From contig NZ_JAPHAV010000001.1 in assembly GCF_026241335.1 (NCBI RefSeq), forward strand, positions 868,001 through 932,000: a DNA stretch of 64,000 nt, given 5' to 3'. The translations under genes and the position numbers were made by a program. A model generated the notes under the pieces. That model saw only the letters and a list, made by a program, of their open reading frames with translations. It searched no databases and was not told the DNA's origin. The stretch is from Ochrobactrum chromiisoli. Lineage in GTDB: Bacteria > Pseudomonadota > Alphaproteobacteria > Rhizobiales > Rhizobiaceae. Below are positions 1-8,585 of the stretch, one piece after another (position 1 is the first letter of the stretch; each line of letters starts with the position of its first letter).

Positions 1-631
1 GGCGATGGTTTTCATCCAGCAAGGTATAGAAAAAACCTTTGCTGTCTGCATCCCAGCTTCCGCCGCCGTTGGTATCCGACAGAATATCTTCGAGATCCGA
101 CATGGTGCTGAGATCACGAACTCTGAGCTTGTAGAACTCTGATCCCTTATCGTCATAGCCCCAGATCAAGCGATTGTGATCGGGCGAATGATCGGCGGAT
201 GCGAGGCGGAAATAAGCTTTATTTTCCGCTTCCTTGTCGCCATCGAGCAGAATGGTTTCATCACCGCCATCGCGTGGGGTTCGAATGAAGTAAGGCTGCT
301 CGCCGCCGGTCCGGAACGACATGCCATAAGCATAGGGACCGTCCTTTGACGGAATCGATGAATCGTCTTCCTTGATGCGACCACGCATCTCGGCAAACAG
401 CTGCTTCTGAAGCGCTTCTGTATCTTTCATGAGCGCTGTCTGATAGGCGTTTTCTGCCTCCAGATGATCATGAATTTCAGGCGCCAGAACAGACGGATCC
501 TTGAAGACCTCCTGCCAGTTATCGGCGCGCAGCCATGCATAATCATCGGTGCGGGTGATGCCATGGCGTGTATCGCTCGCAGGATGCTTTGGTGCTTTTG
601 GTGGCTGAGGAAAATTGGTGTCGTGTGGCAT
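1..631 (-). CDS. ptrB: Oligopeptidase B (S9 family), N-terminal part, cut by window edge
   Basis: Read on the minus strand from ATG at 631-629, the frame stays open to the window edge (about 210 residues). The N-terminal text contains HGITRTDDYAWLRADNW and later a beta-propeller-like stretch (GYDDKGSEFYKLRVRDL), typical of the propeller domain of prolyl oligopeptidase family enzymes. The family cleaves short peptides after basic residues in the cytosol. The catalytic Ser-Asp-His domain would lie to the left of the window and cannot be checked. It is transcribed divergently from nothing nearby; msrB lies behind it on the same strand. Oligopeptidase B is favoured over prolyl endopeptidase by the N-terminal motif, from memory of the family. 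Confidence 0.85.
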   Translation of the reverse strand, partial: MPHDTNFPQPPKAPKHPASDTRHGITRTDDYAWLRADNWQEVFKDPSVLAPEIHDHLEAENAYQTALMKDTEALQKQLFAEMRGRIKEDDSSIPSKDGPYAYGMSFRTGGEQPYFIRTPRDGGDETILLDGDKEAENKAYFRLASADHSPDHNRLIWGYDDKGSEFYKLRVRDLSTMSDLEDILSDTNGGGSWDADSKGFFYTLLDENHR

Positions 632-702
632 GTAAAATCCAGTAAAAAGCAAATGAAATCAGTCCGAACCGTTGTGCCGTTCCGGACTGTTAAACACAAG
701 AA

Positions 703-1122
703 TTAATCCTGATCGAAAATCAGTGCATTTCCGTTCATGCAATAGCGCAGGCCGGTTGGTGGCGGACCATCGGGAAAGACGTGGCCCAGATGCGCATCGC
801 AGTCTGAGCAGCGGATTTCAGTGCGGGTCATACCATAGGAATGATCTTCAAATGCAGAAACGGCATCAGGTTCAATCGGCTGATAGAAACTTGGCCAGCC
901 AGTGCCTGATTCATATTTCGCTTCCGACTTGTAGAGCGGACGATCACAACAAACGCATCGATAGGTTCCATGCAGCGAACTGTCGAAATTCGGGCTTGAA
1001 AAAGCGCGTTCTGTGCCGTGCTGGCGTGTGATCTGATACTGAATGGGCGTGAGCTGTTCCCGCCATTCGGCATCAGTCTTAACAACCTTAAGATTGCTTC
1101 TCTGACTGGTAGAGCTTGACAT
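703..1122 (-). CDS. msrB: Peptide-methionine (R)-S-oxide reductase MsrB
   Basis: A 139-residue protein of the usual MsrB length. It reduces methionine-R-sulfoxide in proteins, using thioredoxin as reductant. Visible are the two zinc-binding CxxC pairs (CVCC near residue 56, CSDC near residue 105), the SGTGWPSF motif, the GHVFPDG motif and the catalytic Cys in RYCMNG near the C-terminus. It has no signal peptide, so it should be cytosolic. It lies about 70 bases upstream of the oligopeptidase gene on the same strand and could be cotranscribed with it. The start ATG at 1122 is supported by length. Confidence 0.95.
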   Translation of the reverse strand: MSSSTSQRSNLKVVKTDAEWREQLTPIQYQITRQHGTERAFSSPNFDSSLHGTYRCVCCDRPLYKSEAKYESGTGWPSFYQPIEPDAVSAFEDHSYGMTRTEIRCSDCDAHLGHVFPDGPPPTGLRYCMNGNALIFDQD

Positions 1123-1179
1123 GGTTTTGTCCTCTCTTTGGCGTATTGCAGTGTAAGACTGCCAGTTGGTTCTTGTCAG

Positions 1180-1221
1180 TTTAGAGCACTGATGTGATTC
1201 AATCTGATCAAAGCGCGCTCC
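1180..1221. repeat. Right half of dispersed repeat upstream of mucR region
   Basis: TTTAGAGCACTGATGTGATT...AATCTGATCAAAGCGCGCTC pairs as the right half hairpin of the family seen at 40297-40401. Confidence 0.45.
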
Positions 1222-1642
1222 GGGGTAAGTGCTTCAACCCACTGATAAATCTTGTCTACGCTAATCGGGCTCAATCTGCTGATGTACGTATGGCGAATAT
1301 ATAGTTGGTGACACCGTTGAATGCGAGTTTATTTAATCAAAATATATTGTACTCTGGCCTTTTTGTTGCCAGACTCCTTGTTCAGGGTCTCACGTGCAGA
1401 ATGATATTTGTTCTAGCTTATGGTAAAAGACTTATCACAAAAAAATGATTGCTTATGAGTGCTCTGCAACTTAAGGGCGCGCCAACACAATTTTCCATTT
1501 CCGCCCAGCAATACGAATAAATTATGGCGCTGAAAGCAGCGCTGTCTGTGTGTTTTCAGTCAACTTGATGGCCTGAGTCCGGGAATAATTATGTTGTATT
1601 TAATGACATAAGAAGAAACCGGCCACTTTAATGTAATGTGGT

Positions 1643-1671
1643 TTGACAATTCTATTGCAAATGACACTATT
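1643..1671 (+). promoter_or_regulatory. Candidate sigma-70 promoter for mucR
   Basis: A perfect TTGACA at 1643-1648 is followed after 16-17 bases by a weak -10 (CACTAT/ACTATT, 1665-1671). It lies about 120 bases before the mucR start. The -35 is strong, the -10 poor. Confidence 0.35.
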
Positions 1672-1788
1672 CATTGTTAATTGCATCGTTTGTAAGGTGG
1701 GGTGGGGATAAGAAATTCGCGCAGACGGCATTCAGGTTTTTGAGAGCCATAATCTGTTTGATGCTAAGACGACCAAAAAGGAAATAAA

Positions 1789-2217
1789 ATGGAAAACTCT
1801 GAAGTTTACGATGAGAGCGCAGAATTGCTTCTCAGCCTGACTGCTGATGTTGTTGCAGCTTATGTCGGAAATAATTCTATTCGCGCAAGTGAACTGCCTC
1901 TCCTGATTTCAGAAGTACATGCTGCTTTCAAGAGCCACGTTGCTCGTGAAGAAGCGCCTGTCGTTGTTGAAAAACCAAAGCCGGCCGTAAATCCGAAGAA
2001 ATCGGTTCATGATGATTACATTATTTGCCTCGAAGACGGCAAAAAGTTCAAGTCGCTGAAGCGTCACCTGATGACCCATTACAGCCTGTCTCCTGAGCAG
2101 TATCGTGAAAAGTGGGATCTTGATCCTAACTATCCAATGGTTGCTCCGAACTATGCTGCAGCACGTTCGCGCCTTGCAAAGAAGATGGGTCTGGGCCGTA
2201 AGCCTAAGGACGCATAA
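1789..2217 (+). CDS. mucR: MucR/Ros family zinc-finger transcriptional regulator
   Basis: A 142-residue protein of the Ros/MucR family, which bind AT-rich promoter DNA and globally repress surface polysaccharide, motility and virulence genes in rhizobia and Brucella. The N-terminal half (about 1-50) is the oligomerisation region; the zinc finger lies at about 77-115, with CLEDGKKF and HLMTH. The second metal ligand position of the classical CxxC is Asp (C-L-E-D), a variant known in MucR/Ml proteins. The C-terminus is basic ([10 protein letters not shown]). The ATG at 1789 has a GGA-rich site (aaaaaggaaataaa) before it. It is monocistronic, ended by the terminator at 2351-2380. In Brucella MucR has also been linked to cell-cycle gene control. 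Confidence 0.95.
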   Translation: MENSEVYDESAELLLSLTADVVAAYVGNNSIRASELPLLISEVHAAFKSHVAREEAPVVVEKPKPAVNPKKSVHDDYIICLEDGKKFKSLKRHLMTHYSLSPEQYREKWDLDPNYPMVAPNYAAARSRLAKKMGLGRKPKDA

Positions 2218-2319
2218 TTTAGAGCATAATCCGACCGGAGCGAAGCGAAGGTCGTTAAGATTGTGCTTCAAATAGAAAAATTTAGAGCTTTGATCTGTTT
2301 AATCAGATCGGAGCTCTAA
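2217..2319. repeat. Dispersed two-hairpin palindromic repeat (Brucella RS-like), copy 1
   Basis: About 103 bases starting at the mucR stop. The left part runs from AGAGCATAATCC to GATTGTGCT; the right part is a hairpin with TGATCTGTTTAATCAGATC bounded by AGAGCT/AGCTCT. Same architecture as copies at 40297-40401 and 62796-62897, and like the palindromic elements known in Brucella. The left half is diverged. Confidence 0.55.
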
Positions 2320-2350
2320 TTCGTTACGTGTTGTAAAACAGGTTGAGTGT

Positions 2351-2380
2351 AGCCCGGCATTGATATGCCGGGCTATTTTT
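2351..2380 (+). terminator. Rho-independent terminator after mucR
   Basis: Perfect 10-base stem AGCCCGGCAT/ATGCCGGGCT (2351-2360 and 2365-2374) with a TGAT loop, followed by ATTTTTATTT. It ends mucR transcription and may also serve the convergent gene at 2402-2734. Confidence 0.85.
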
Positions 2381-2401
2381 ATTTGAATTTTATTCGAGCG
2401 C

Positions 2402-2734
2402 TTATCTCGCTATGCCTGATACGGTCTTTCTCTTCATTGTATTTATTTCTCCGCCAAGCCTGTCGAGCGCCTGCTTCAAAGCGATATGTCTGTTGAGATC
2501 GTAGCTCCAGTGGCCGCTGACGCCCTTCAGGCGCTCGCGCTCAATCAACCGGATAAGCTTGCTTTGCGCTTGTTTTTGTTGGTCTTGCGGGGCGCTCAAG
2601 AGATTATCCATATCGATACCGGCGATAATCTGTAGTGCGATGCGCTGCATGGAGTTCATACGCTCCTGGCTGCGTGCTGCCAGAAATGCCTGGCAGGCTT
2701 TACGAAGAACAATTTCCATTTGGTGATCTTTCAT
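2402..2734 (-). CDS. Small conserved-looking hypothetical protein
   Basis: A 110-residue, charged, mostly helical soluble protein without signal peptide or membrane segment. I do not recognise a domain. It has a Gln-rich middle (QDQQKQAQSK) and a basic C-terminus (MKRKTVSGIAR). It is convergent to mucR, with the shared terminator between them. No partner genes are evident. The ATG at 2734 is the first good start and the only long frame on this strand. It is likely real because codon use resembles its neighbours and nothing else occupies the interval, but function is unknown. Confidence 0.6.
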   Translation of the reverse strand: MKDHQMEIVLRKACQAFLAARSQERMNSMQRIALQIIAGIDMDNLLSAPQDQQKQAQSKLIRLIERERLKGVSGHWSYDLNRHIALKQALDRLGGEINTMKRKTVSGIAR

Positions 2735-2844
2735 GGGTTCGTGATGCGTACCGATGATAGGATCACCGTCTTTGACGGCTGTTGGATAAAATTCCTATTT
2801 TTTGATAAAATCTCTGGATAATGAAGTGTCTTAGTGCTTCAATA

Positions 2845-2895
2845 AACTTATCCCCACTTGCAGAATCCTCATTATAAGAACATATTCCTATAATG
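2845..2895 (+). promoter_or_regulatory. Upstream region of the DnaA-domain gene with a DnaA-box-like site
   Basis: TTATCCCCA at 2848-2856 differs by one base from the canonical DnaA box TTATCCACA. Downstream, ATTATA and TATAAT flank a 12-base centre (2871-2894). Since the next gene carries a DnaA DNA-binding domain, the box may be an operator; this is speculative. Confidence 0.3.
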
Positions 2896-2909
2896 GTGAG
2901 GAAAGATGA

Positions 2910-3362
2910 ATGTCTCTGAAATTTTCGGATATCATCCATACCCGCGCAGAAGCTGTAGAAGCTTTACGAGTCATTGCAGCGCGACACGGACGAACGCTTA
3001 ACCCGGATAATTCCGGTCCTGCTTTGGGGCGCAGGCGTCAGGAGAAAAACGTGGAAATCTGTGATGCGCTTATCGATTTATTGTCTGCTTATTTCGCTGT
3101 CAGTGGCGCAGAATTACGTTCGCCTTTGCGATGCAGGAGAGAAGTGGCACAGGTTCGACAATTGGGAATGTATCTCGCACATACTTCATTCGGAATGGTG
3201 ATGCGTGAGGTGGCTGTCGGTTTTGCCCGCGATCGTACGACGGTTATGTATGCCTGCCACCTCGTGGAGGACAGGCGTGATGATGAGGATTACGACGCTG
3301 TGGTTGCGACGCTGGAAAAGGTTGTTAATCAAGGGTTCTCGGCGTGGAGGATGGCAGCATGA
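2910..3362 (+). CDS. DnaA C-terminal-domain (domain IV) protein
   Basis: A 150-residue protein whose C-terminal two thirds resemble the DnaA domain IV helix-turn-helix that recognises DnaA boxes: REVAVGFARDRTTVMYACHLVEDRRDD (given here in parts: REVAVGFARDR, TTVMYACHLVED) at about 99-125 corresponds to the signature with the basic loop and the DHxTV-like segment. It lacks the AAA+ ATPase of DnaA, so it cannot act as an initiator by itself; a regulator or competitor for DnaA boxes is possible. Its stop overlaps the next start in ATGA (3359-3362), so the two are translationally coupled. The start ATG at 2910 follows GAGGAAAG. A DnaA-box-like site lies just upstream. Confidence 0.75.
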   Translation: MSLKFSDIIHTRAEAVEALRVIAARHGRTLNPDNSGPALGRRRQEKNVEICDALIDLLSAYFAVSGAELRSPLRCRREVAQVRQLGMYLAHTSFGMVMREVAVGFARDRTTVMYACHLVEDRRDDEDYDAVVATLEKVVNQGFSAWRMAA

Positions 3363-4141
3363 GCACAACATATTCGACGTCCGAAGCCCGGATCATTCGT
3401 TTTCTCAGGCAGGGTGGCTGTGAGATGCAGGATTCGGTCCGCGAAACACATGTTTTGCTGGTTGGCGAGCAGGGAAATATAGCCGTAACGCGTGTCGAAC
3501 TGGATGCAATGCAAAAGCGCGGCATTGTGATTTGCGAAGGCGAGCGCTTGGTGATTTCAGGCTATACGCGCAAGACTGCGGCGAAAAATCCAAAACCTGT
3601 GCGCAAGACAGAAACCGTTGAGACTGAGCACGGTGAAAAGGTTGAAATCAACCTGTCTGAATCTCCGCTTGCGAAACTTTATCGTCTTCGCAACGCAGAT
3701 GGTGGAAGTTTCATTTGTGAAGATGAATTTCGCGCAGGCGAGAGATTACGGGCCGATTTTACCCGTGGCGCTATGATGCCATCCATGTCAGCGCGCTGGG
3801 ATGTCGGGGTTTCTGGTTCCACGCGTTCGGGGCCGGGTGGGATGGCGGAACTCACCGATATTGCGCTGGCAAGCCGGATGCGCGTGGAGCGGGCGCTGGA
3901 TGCCGTTGGACCCGAATTAAGCGGCGTACTGATTGATGTGTGCTGCTTTCTCAAAGGACTTGAAACGGTAGAGCGGGAACGACAGTGGCCGGTGCGTTCT
4001 GGCAAAATGCTGCTGAAAATGGGACTTTCTATGCTACACCGACATTATAATCCACAACTCGCAAAAGAATGCCGATCTCCGGTGATTCTGCATTGGGGTT
4101 CTGATGACTATCGCCCGACTGCAAGCCCGGCAAAGGGCTGA
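3359..4141 (+). CDS. DUF6456 domain-containing protein
   Basis: A 260-residue cytosolic protein. The C-terminal part (about 110-245) matches my memory of DUF6456: SPLAKLYRL, FRAGERLRADF, ARWDV and a GLETVERER/WPVRSGKMLLKMGL end, found next to DnaA-domain proteins in rhizobia. The N-terminal part looks like a winged-helix (SEARIIRFL, VELDAMQKRGIV). Start chosen at the ATG that overlaps the preceding stop (ATGA), not the upstream ATG at 3344, which lies inside the previous gene. Molecular function is not known; coupling with the DnaA-domain protein suggests a DNA-binding pair. Confidence 0.75.
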   Translation: MSTTYSTSEARIIRFLRQGGCEMQDSVRETHVLLVGEQGNIAVTRVELDAMQKRGIVICEGERLVISGYTRKTAAKNPKPVRKTETVETEHGEKVEINLSESPLAKLYRLRNADGGSFICEDEFRAGERLRADFTRGAMMPSMSARWDVGVSGSTRSGPGGMAELTDIALASRMRVERALDAVGPELSGVLIDVCCFLKGLETVERERQWPVRSGKMLLKMGLSMLHRHYNPQLAKECRSPVILHWGSDDYRPTASPAKG

Positions 4142-4154
4142 TCGCAATTTGAAT

Positions 4155-5459
4155 ATGGAAACGAAAATGCAAAGCTGTCGGCAAAATCTGGAGACAATTC
4201 TGAAAGAGCTTGAGACGAGCGCGAAAAATGAGTGCGTCTTCAGTGTTGTCTATCAGGAGACGGCGCGTCTTGAGGCCAGCGCGTCTGAGCAACGTGCGAA
4301 AGAGAGGCGTGTTCTTGGTCCGCTTGATGGCCGGATCGTTTCGATCAAAGACCTGTTCGATGTGAAAGGAGAGCCAACGCTGGCTGGCTCCGTCATTCGC
4401 AAAACGGCTGCGTCTGCGCATACGGACGCGATTATTGTGCAACGCCTGAGAGCTGCGGGTGCCATCATCGTCGGCAAGACCCACATGACGGAATTTGCGT
4501 TCACCGCAGTGGGGCTCAATCCGCATTATGGCGTTCCGGCAAATGCCGCCGATCCAACACGTGTGCCGGGAGGGTCGTCGTCCGGTGCTGCGGTTTCTGT
4601 TGCGCAGGGCACCAGTGAAATTGCGATTGGTTCTGATACAGGCGGTTCCGTTCGCATTCCGGCGGCACTCAATGGTTTGGTCGGTTTCAAGCCGACCGCA
4701 AAACGCATTCCGCTCCAAGGTGCCTTTCCGCTCGCTCCATCGCTTGATTCGATTGGCCCTTTAACGAAAAACGTGAGCGACTGCATTCTTGTCGATGCGG
4801 TAATGGCAGGCGATAGCCCGGTTTTGCCTGTTTTTGCGTCTGTGGAGGGGCGAAGAGTAGGGCTGCCTGCTGGCCTTTTGCTGCACGACATGCAGCCGGA
4901 GGTCGCGACCGCTTTTGATCTGGCGGTGAGCATGCTCGAAAAAGCCGGAGCACGCATTGTAAGAATTGAACTGGATGATCTTATTCTTGCCTTTTACGAA
5001 GCGACCCGCATTGGCTCAATTGCCGGTATTGAAGCGAGCCGTGTTCATGCGCAAACTTGGCTGAAAGACCCTGACGCGAACGTCGATGAGAGGGTAAAAC
5101 ATACGCTTGTAAAGCGTCTTAACGTCTCCAATGCAGCCTATAACCAGCTAATGGATACACGGTTGAAGCTGATTGAAGAAATGGATCAGCGGCTGCGCGA
5201 CATTGATTTTTCCATCGCGCCAACAACGCCGATTGTTGCACCAACCATCGCATCGGTCAGTGGAAACCCTGCCGAATATGATCGGGTTGAAGAACTGTTA
5301 TTGCGCAATACGCAGATTGCCAATCAGTTCGATCTTTGCAGCATTACATTGCCGATGCCTGTTTCAGGGATGCCGGCAGGCCTGATGATGAGCGCACGCA
5401 ATGGCGCTGATAAAGAGCTGCTCTCAGCCGCGCTTACAGTCGAAAAACTGTTAAGCTGA
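4155..5459 (+). CDS. Amidase signature family enzyme
   Basis: About 434 residues. The amidase signature triad is visible: Lys in SIKDLFDV, cis-Ser in GGSSSGAAV and Ser nucleophile in GSDTGGSVRIPA, followed by GFKPT. These enzymes hydrolyse amides (for example allophanate, aryl or aliphatic amides) in the cytosol; the substrate here is not shown by sequence. The frame is open from 4104, but that start lies in the DUF6456 gene; ATG 4155 and ATG 4167 (GGAA six bases before it) are better, and 4167 is equally likely. The adjacent GatB is absent, so it is not GatA of the tRNA amidotransferase. The 3' end overlaps sufE by nine bases in convergent orientation. Confidence 0.85.
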   Translation: METKMQSCRQNLETILKELETSAKNECVFSVVYQETARLEASASEQRAKERRVLGPLDGRIVSIKDLFDVKGEPTLAGSVIRKTAASAHTDAIIVQRLRAAGAIIVGKTHMTEFAFTAVGLNPHYGVPANAADPTRVPGGSSSGAAVSVAQGTSEIAIGSDTGGSVRIPAALNGLVGFKPTAKRIPLQGAFPLAPSLDSIGPLTKNVSDCILVDAVMAGDSPVLPVFASVEGRRVGLPAGLLLHDMQPEVATAFDLAVSMLEKAGARIVRIELDDLILAFYEATRIGSIAGIEASRVHAQTWLKDPDANVDERVKHTLVKRLNVSNAAYNQLMDTRLKLIEEMDQRLRDIDFSIAPTTPIVAPTIASVSGNPAEYDRVEELLLRNTQIANQFDLCSITLPMPVSGMPAGLMMSARNGADKELLSAALTVEKLLS

Positions 5460-5876
5460 AACACGGAGAATTTCTGCATCCCTGCGAATACGCGCCACCA
5501 TGGAGCGAAGGCCATTAGAACGCTGCGGCGTTAAATGCTCATCCAGTCCGAGCTTCTTAAGCAGGTCTTCGGGATCGGATGCGACGATTTCCGATGCCTT
5601 GCGGCCTGAATAGAAGGCTAGCACAATGGCCACTAGCCCGCGCACGATATGGGCATCTGAATCGCCCAGAAACTCCACAATCGGGTCATCGCCCTCATGT
5701 GGAATGGTTTTGAGCCAGACTTGACTGACACAGCCCTGCACCTTGTGTGCAGCATCGCGGGCATCTTCCGGGTAGGCAGGCAATTCTTTTCCAAGATCAA
5801 TCACATAGCGGTAGCGGTCTTCCCAATCGTCGAGAAATTCGAAGTCGGAGATAATGCTGTCTATCGTGGTGGTCAT
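5451..5876 (-). CDS. sufE: SufE-like cysteine desulfurase sulfur acceptor
   Basis: About 141 residues, the normal SufE length. SufE takes persulfide sulfur from the desulfurase SufS and passes it to SufB for Fe-S cluster assembly in the cytosol. The sulfur-accepting Cys is in VQGCVSQVWL, followed by the family's RGLVAIVLAFYSGR helix. Start taken at ATG 5876 (MTTTIDSI); the frame extends to 5924 but without family-like sequence. The rest of the suf operon is not here, which is common in rhizobia where a second sufE copy stands alone. Confidence 0.92.
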   Translation of the reverse strand: MTTTIDSIISDFEFLDDWEDRYRYVIDLGKELPAYPEDARDAAHKVQGCVSQVWLKTIPHEGDDPIVEFLGDSDAHIVRGLVAIVLAFYSGRKASEIVASDPEDLLKKLGLDEHLTPQRSNGLRSMVARIRRDAEILRVSA

Positions 5877-5938
5877 GACATTCGCCTGAATAAAATCTTG
5901 GATAAGCCATCTATATAGGGACAAAAGCCGCCAAGGTC

Positions 5939-5974
5939 ACGGAAAACTGTTTCGCACTTTTCAGGATGTGCTCT
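5939..5974. repeat. Left half of dispersed palindromic repeat
   Basis: GGAAAACTGTTTCGCACTTT...GGATGTGCTCT is the inverted complement of the left half of the repeat seen whole at 40297-40401 and 62796-62897. It fills the gap between sufE and the DUF5330 gene. Confidence 0.5.
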
Positions 5975-6002
5975 GGGCTCTGTCTGCATTCACGGGCTTC
6001 GT

Positions 6003-6434
6003 TCATCTCGCTTGCGCTCGCAATGCGCTTGCACGCGGCGTGGGGACCGGAATGGTCTGGAGAGACGTCTTTGAAGGCTCTGTCAGCGGCTCCTGCTTTG
6101 TAACAGTGGCAGCAGGTATCTCATGCTTTGTGCCGATGCGATCACTCAGATATTCGAGGATACTGCCGCTGCGGTGTAGGATTCCGCTGGCTGCACTTGA
6201 AAGCAAAGACGTGCCATTTTCGCACAATGCAGGATTGTTGGCGCAGAGCTTTCCAACTTCCAATGCCGTTTTGCCGTTTGCAAGCAGTTGATTGATGGAG
6301 TCTGGCTTTGCCATTGCTTCAACCGAAGCAGCATTTTTAGATGACGTGTTTTCTTTGTCCGCAGGAAAGAAGTGCGGCATGACAATAAATGCCAGCGACA
6401 ACCAGAATACGGATTTGATGAGAAAACGGATCAT
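6003..6434 (-). CDS. DUF5330 domain-containing protein
   Basis: A 143-residue protein with an N-terminal membrane anchor or signal (IRFLIKSVFWLSLAFIVMPHFF, about residues 2-23, with no clear cleavage site). The middle has the DUF5330-like LCANNPALCENG stretch with two Cys. The C-terminus is low complexity. Such proteins occur in rhizobia near sufE and the DivJ gene, as here; function unknown. It is divergent from the DivJ-like kinase, and likely sits in the inner membrane with a periplasmic domain. Confidence 0.75.
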   Translation of the reverse strand: MIRFLIKSVFWLSLAFIVMPHFFPADKENTSSKNAASVEAMAKPDSINQLLANGKTALEVGKLCANNPALCENGTSLLSSAASGILHRSGSILEYLSDRIGTKHEIPAATVTKQEPLTEPSKTSLQTIPVPTPRASALRAQAR

Positions 6435-6743
6435 TACGCTCGGAGTTTGTTGGCCGGGATTGGTAATGGCATTGTCTACGTAATTTGAAAAGATTCCGTA
6501 ACCGCAAGAATCGCTGGTGTCTTACTCCTGATTGTGGCGCGCCTTGAAAGGCAATCGGGACTGCCCATATCCACCATCTGTTTACCATAGCGAAAAAACA
6601 CCCGCGCCGAACCGTCAGATTCTGCATCAAGTTGCTGAAGATGGCTTCGTTTTATCGTTTCTTTAAAGCCTCACCTGCATTCTGGCTTCCAGAGGTTCTT
6701 CCGCGATGGATAAACCGAGCGAGTATTGAGTGAGTAAGGCAAG
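6435..6743. other. Divergent intergenic region between DUF5330 and DivJ-like genes
   Basis: No gene was supported. It must carry the promoters of both divergent genes. A TTTACCAT at about 6579-6586 is one base from the CtrA half-site TTAACCAT, too weak to claim. Confidence 0.4.
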
Positions 6744-8585
6744 TTGAACGCCATTCTTTTGAACGCAGCACAGATTCTCGGCACGAAGGTGCAGACGTTG
6801 GCGCGTTTTCACGAACGTTTCTGCCAGCGTTGGACTGACCAATCGGATGCCGTAGCGCTTCGCACTGTCGGCTCATTTATGCTCATGCCCACCCTTCTGT
6901 TTGCAGCCGTGCTCGCATCGGGCTTAACGACAGATTTTGCAGCCATTGCTGTTCTTGCCGCAAGTTTTGCTGGCTTTGCGATGATTCTATGCGCGCTCAG
7001 CCTCATGGGTCTGAGCGTTGCAGCACTTGGAGCGTTGAATTTCTTGGCCTATGGCGCCGGTCTTGCCGCAATTTCAATGTTTCTAAATGCCAGCAACGTC
7101 GCGCTTTGGATAATGGCAGCAGCCTTGCCGCTGGAAATATGGTTTGTCAGCCGTAAGATTCCGCCTGTGCTTGCAGCGACTGGCTTGAGCGCCTGCGTTT
7201 TAAGTTTCTTTGCGCTTAAAGGTGGCATATCTGTTGCACCCGCATCGCTGATCATTTTGATACTTTATATGATGAGCCTTATAGCGCGCAGTTTTGCGAT
7301 TAAATCTGCACTTCAATCAAAGCCGCTTGTGCAGCATCAACCTGTGGTCGCGGAAGGCGGTGTGCGACTCTGTCTGGATATCGAGGGCGTTCTCACTCAA
7401 GTTGATGCGCAGTCCGCAGCAGTGCTGGGCGTGCAGCCACACAATCTTGAAGGCGTTGCGTTGATTGATCGGATCCATGTTGCAGATCGCGTGCAATATT
7501 TGTCGCTTCTGGCGGACCTGCGTTCAGGACATGCATCACAGCCAGCGGATATTCGTCTGCGCATGCTGGAAAACGGCACTCCGGTTTTTCTAGCCTTCCG
7601 TATGGAAGGTGCTGCCAGCAACGGCATTATCACCCTGGTCGGCCGTTCGCTCGAAGGCGAACATAAGCTGCTTGAAGAAATCAATGCGCTGAAAGCGCAG
7701 CTTGAAGCGGAACGGATCAGCAAGGGACGTTTGCTTGCAACCGTCAGCCATGAACTGCGCACGCCGCTCAATTCGATCATCGGCTTTTCGGATATGCTCT
7801 CGCACGAAATGGGTTGCCAGTTGCAGAATGAAAAACAGCGCGAATATGCTGGTCTCATTCACAAGTCGGGCCATTATCTGCTCGAGCTGGTCAATTCTGT
7901 GCTTGATAATTCAAAGCTTGAAACTGGCACTTACGGCATTGAGCCACAGAATATTAATTTCAGGGAAGTGGCTGAACTGTGTGCGGCTGTTATGCTGCCG
8001 CAGGCCGAGAAAAAGGGCATCGCTTTTTGTCATCGTGTGAATGCGAGCACCGGTGATCTGGTGGCGGATCGCCGTGCGCTACAGCAAATCTTGATCAATC
8101 TTGCAGCCAATGCCGTGAAATTTACGCAAACCGGTGGATGCGTCACGATCGATGCTGCGCGTGTAATGATCAATGGGCGTCCACATCTCGAAATCGTGGT
8201 CTCTGATACCGGCATTGGCATTGAACCGGAAGATATGCAGCGCATCGGGGCGCCATTCGTGCGCGCAGACAATCACTATACGCGCGCGCAAGAGGGCAGC
8301 GGCCTTGGCCTTTCGGTGGTCAAGGGGCTGGTGGAACTGCATCAAGGCTCGATGCAAATTAAAAGCTGTGTGGGCGAAGGAACGGTCGTAACGGTCCACC
8401 TTCCGGTTGCAGGCCCACAAAAACTGCTCGAACCGGGCGCTTTGGGAGAAGAAGATCAACAGCAACTTGGCACGGTTATTGACATGCACCGTCACCAGGG
8501 AGAACGGAATAATGACTGGCAGAAAGACGAAAACCGGGAACAAAGCCCAGAGCGGATCGACGCGCAAGCCCGCAAAACGGCATAG
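6744..8585 (+). CDS. divJ: DivJ-like membrane PAS sensor histidine kinase
   Basis: A 613-residue kinase. An N-terminal hydrophobic region of several membrane segments (about 45-190) is followed by a PAS-like region (about 205-300), a coiled stretch, HisKA with phospho-acceptor His336 in SHELRTPLN, and HATPase_c (NLAANAVKF, DTGIGI, GSGLGLSVV). DivJ phosphorylates DivK, a cell-cycle regulator acting upstream of CtrA. The DHp type matches the DivJ/PleC/PdhS group; the neighbourhood (sufE, DUF5330 before, peptidoglycan-binding and DUF1491 after) is what I recall for rhizobial divJ, so the name is an inference. Start is TTG 6744 after AAGGCAAG; an in-frame TAA at 6735 rules out anything upstream. 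The next gene starts inside its 3' end. Confidence 0.75.
   Translation: MNAILLNAAQILGTKVQTLARFHERFCQRWTDQSDAVALRTVGSFMLMPTLLFAAVLASGLTTDFAAIAVLAASFAGFAMILCALSLMGLSVAALGALNFLAYGAGLAAISMFLNASNVALWIMAAALPLEIWFVSRKIPPVLAATGLSACVLSFFALKGGISVAPASLIILILYMMSLIARSFAIKSALQSKPLVQHQPVVAEGGVRLCLDIEGVLTQVDAQSAAVLGVQPHNLEGVALIDRIHVADRVQYLSLLADLRSGHASQPADIRLRMLENGTPVFLAFRMEGAASNGIITLVGRSLEGEHKLLEEINALKAQLEAERISKGRLLATVSHELRTPLNSIIGFSDMLSHEMGCQLQNEKQREYAGLIHKSGHYLLELVNSVLDNSKLETGTYGIEPQNINFREVAELCAAVMLPQAEKKGIAFCHRVNASTGDLVADRRALQQILINLAANAVKFTQTGGCVTIDAARVMINGRPHLEIVVSDTGIGIEPEDMQRIGAPFVRADNHYTRAQEGSGLGLSVVKGLVELHQGSMQIKSCVGEGTVVTVHLPVAGPQKLLEPGALGEEDQQQLGTVIDMHRHQGERNNDWQKDENREQSPERIDAQARKTA

Larger units (their letters stand above)
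1123..1788. other. Long AT-rich intergenic region upstream of mucR
   Basis: No credible gene was found on either strand. The stretch is clearly richer in A and T than its surroundings, with many TA steps. It holds a half copy of a dispersed palindromic repeat at 1180-1221 and a promoter-like TTGACA at 1643-1648. MucR proteins are known to bind AT-rich DNA with TA steps and to repress their own genes, so this could be the autoregulatory region; that is inference. Confidence 0.5.
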
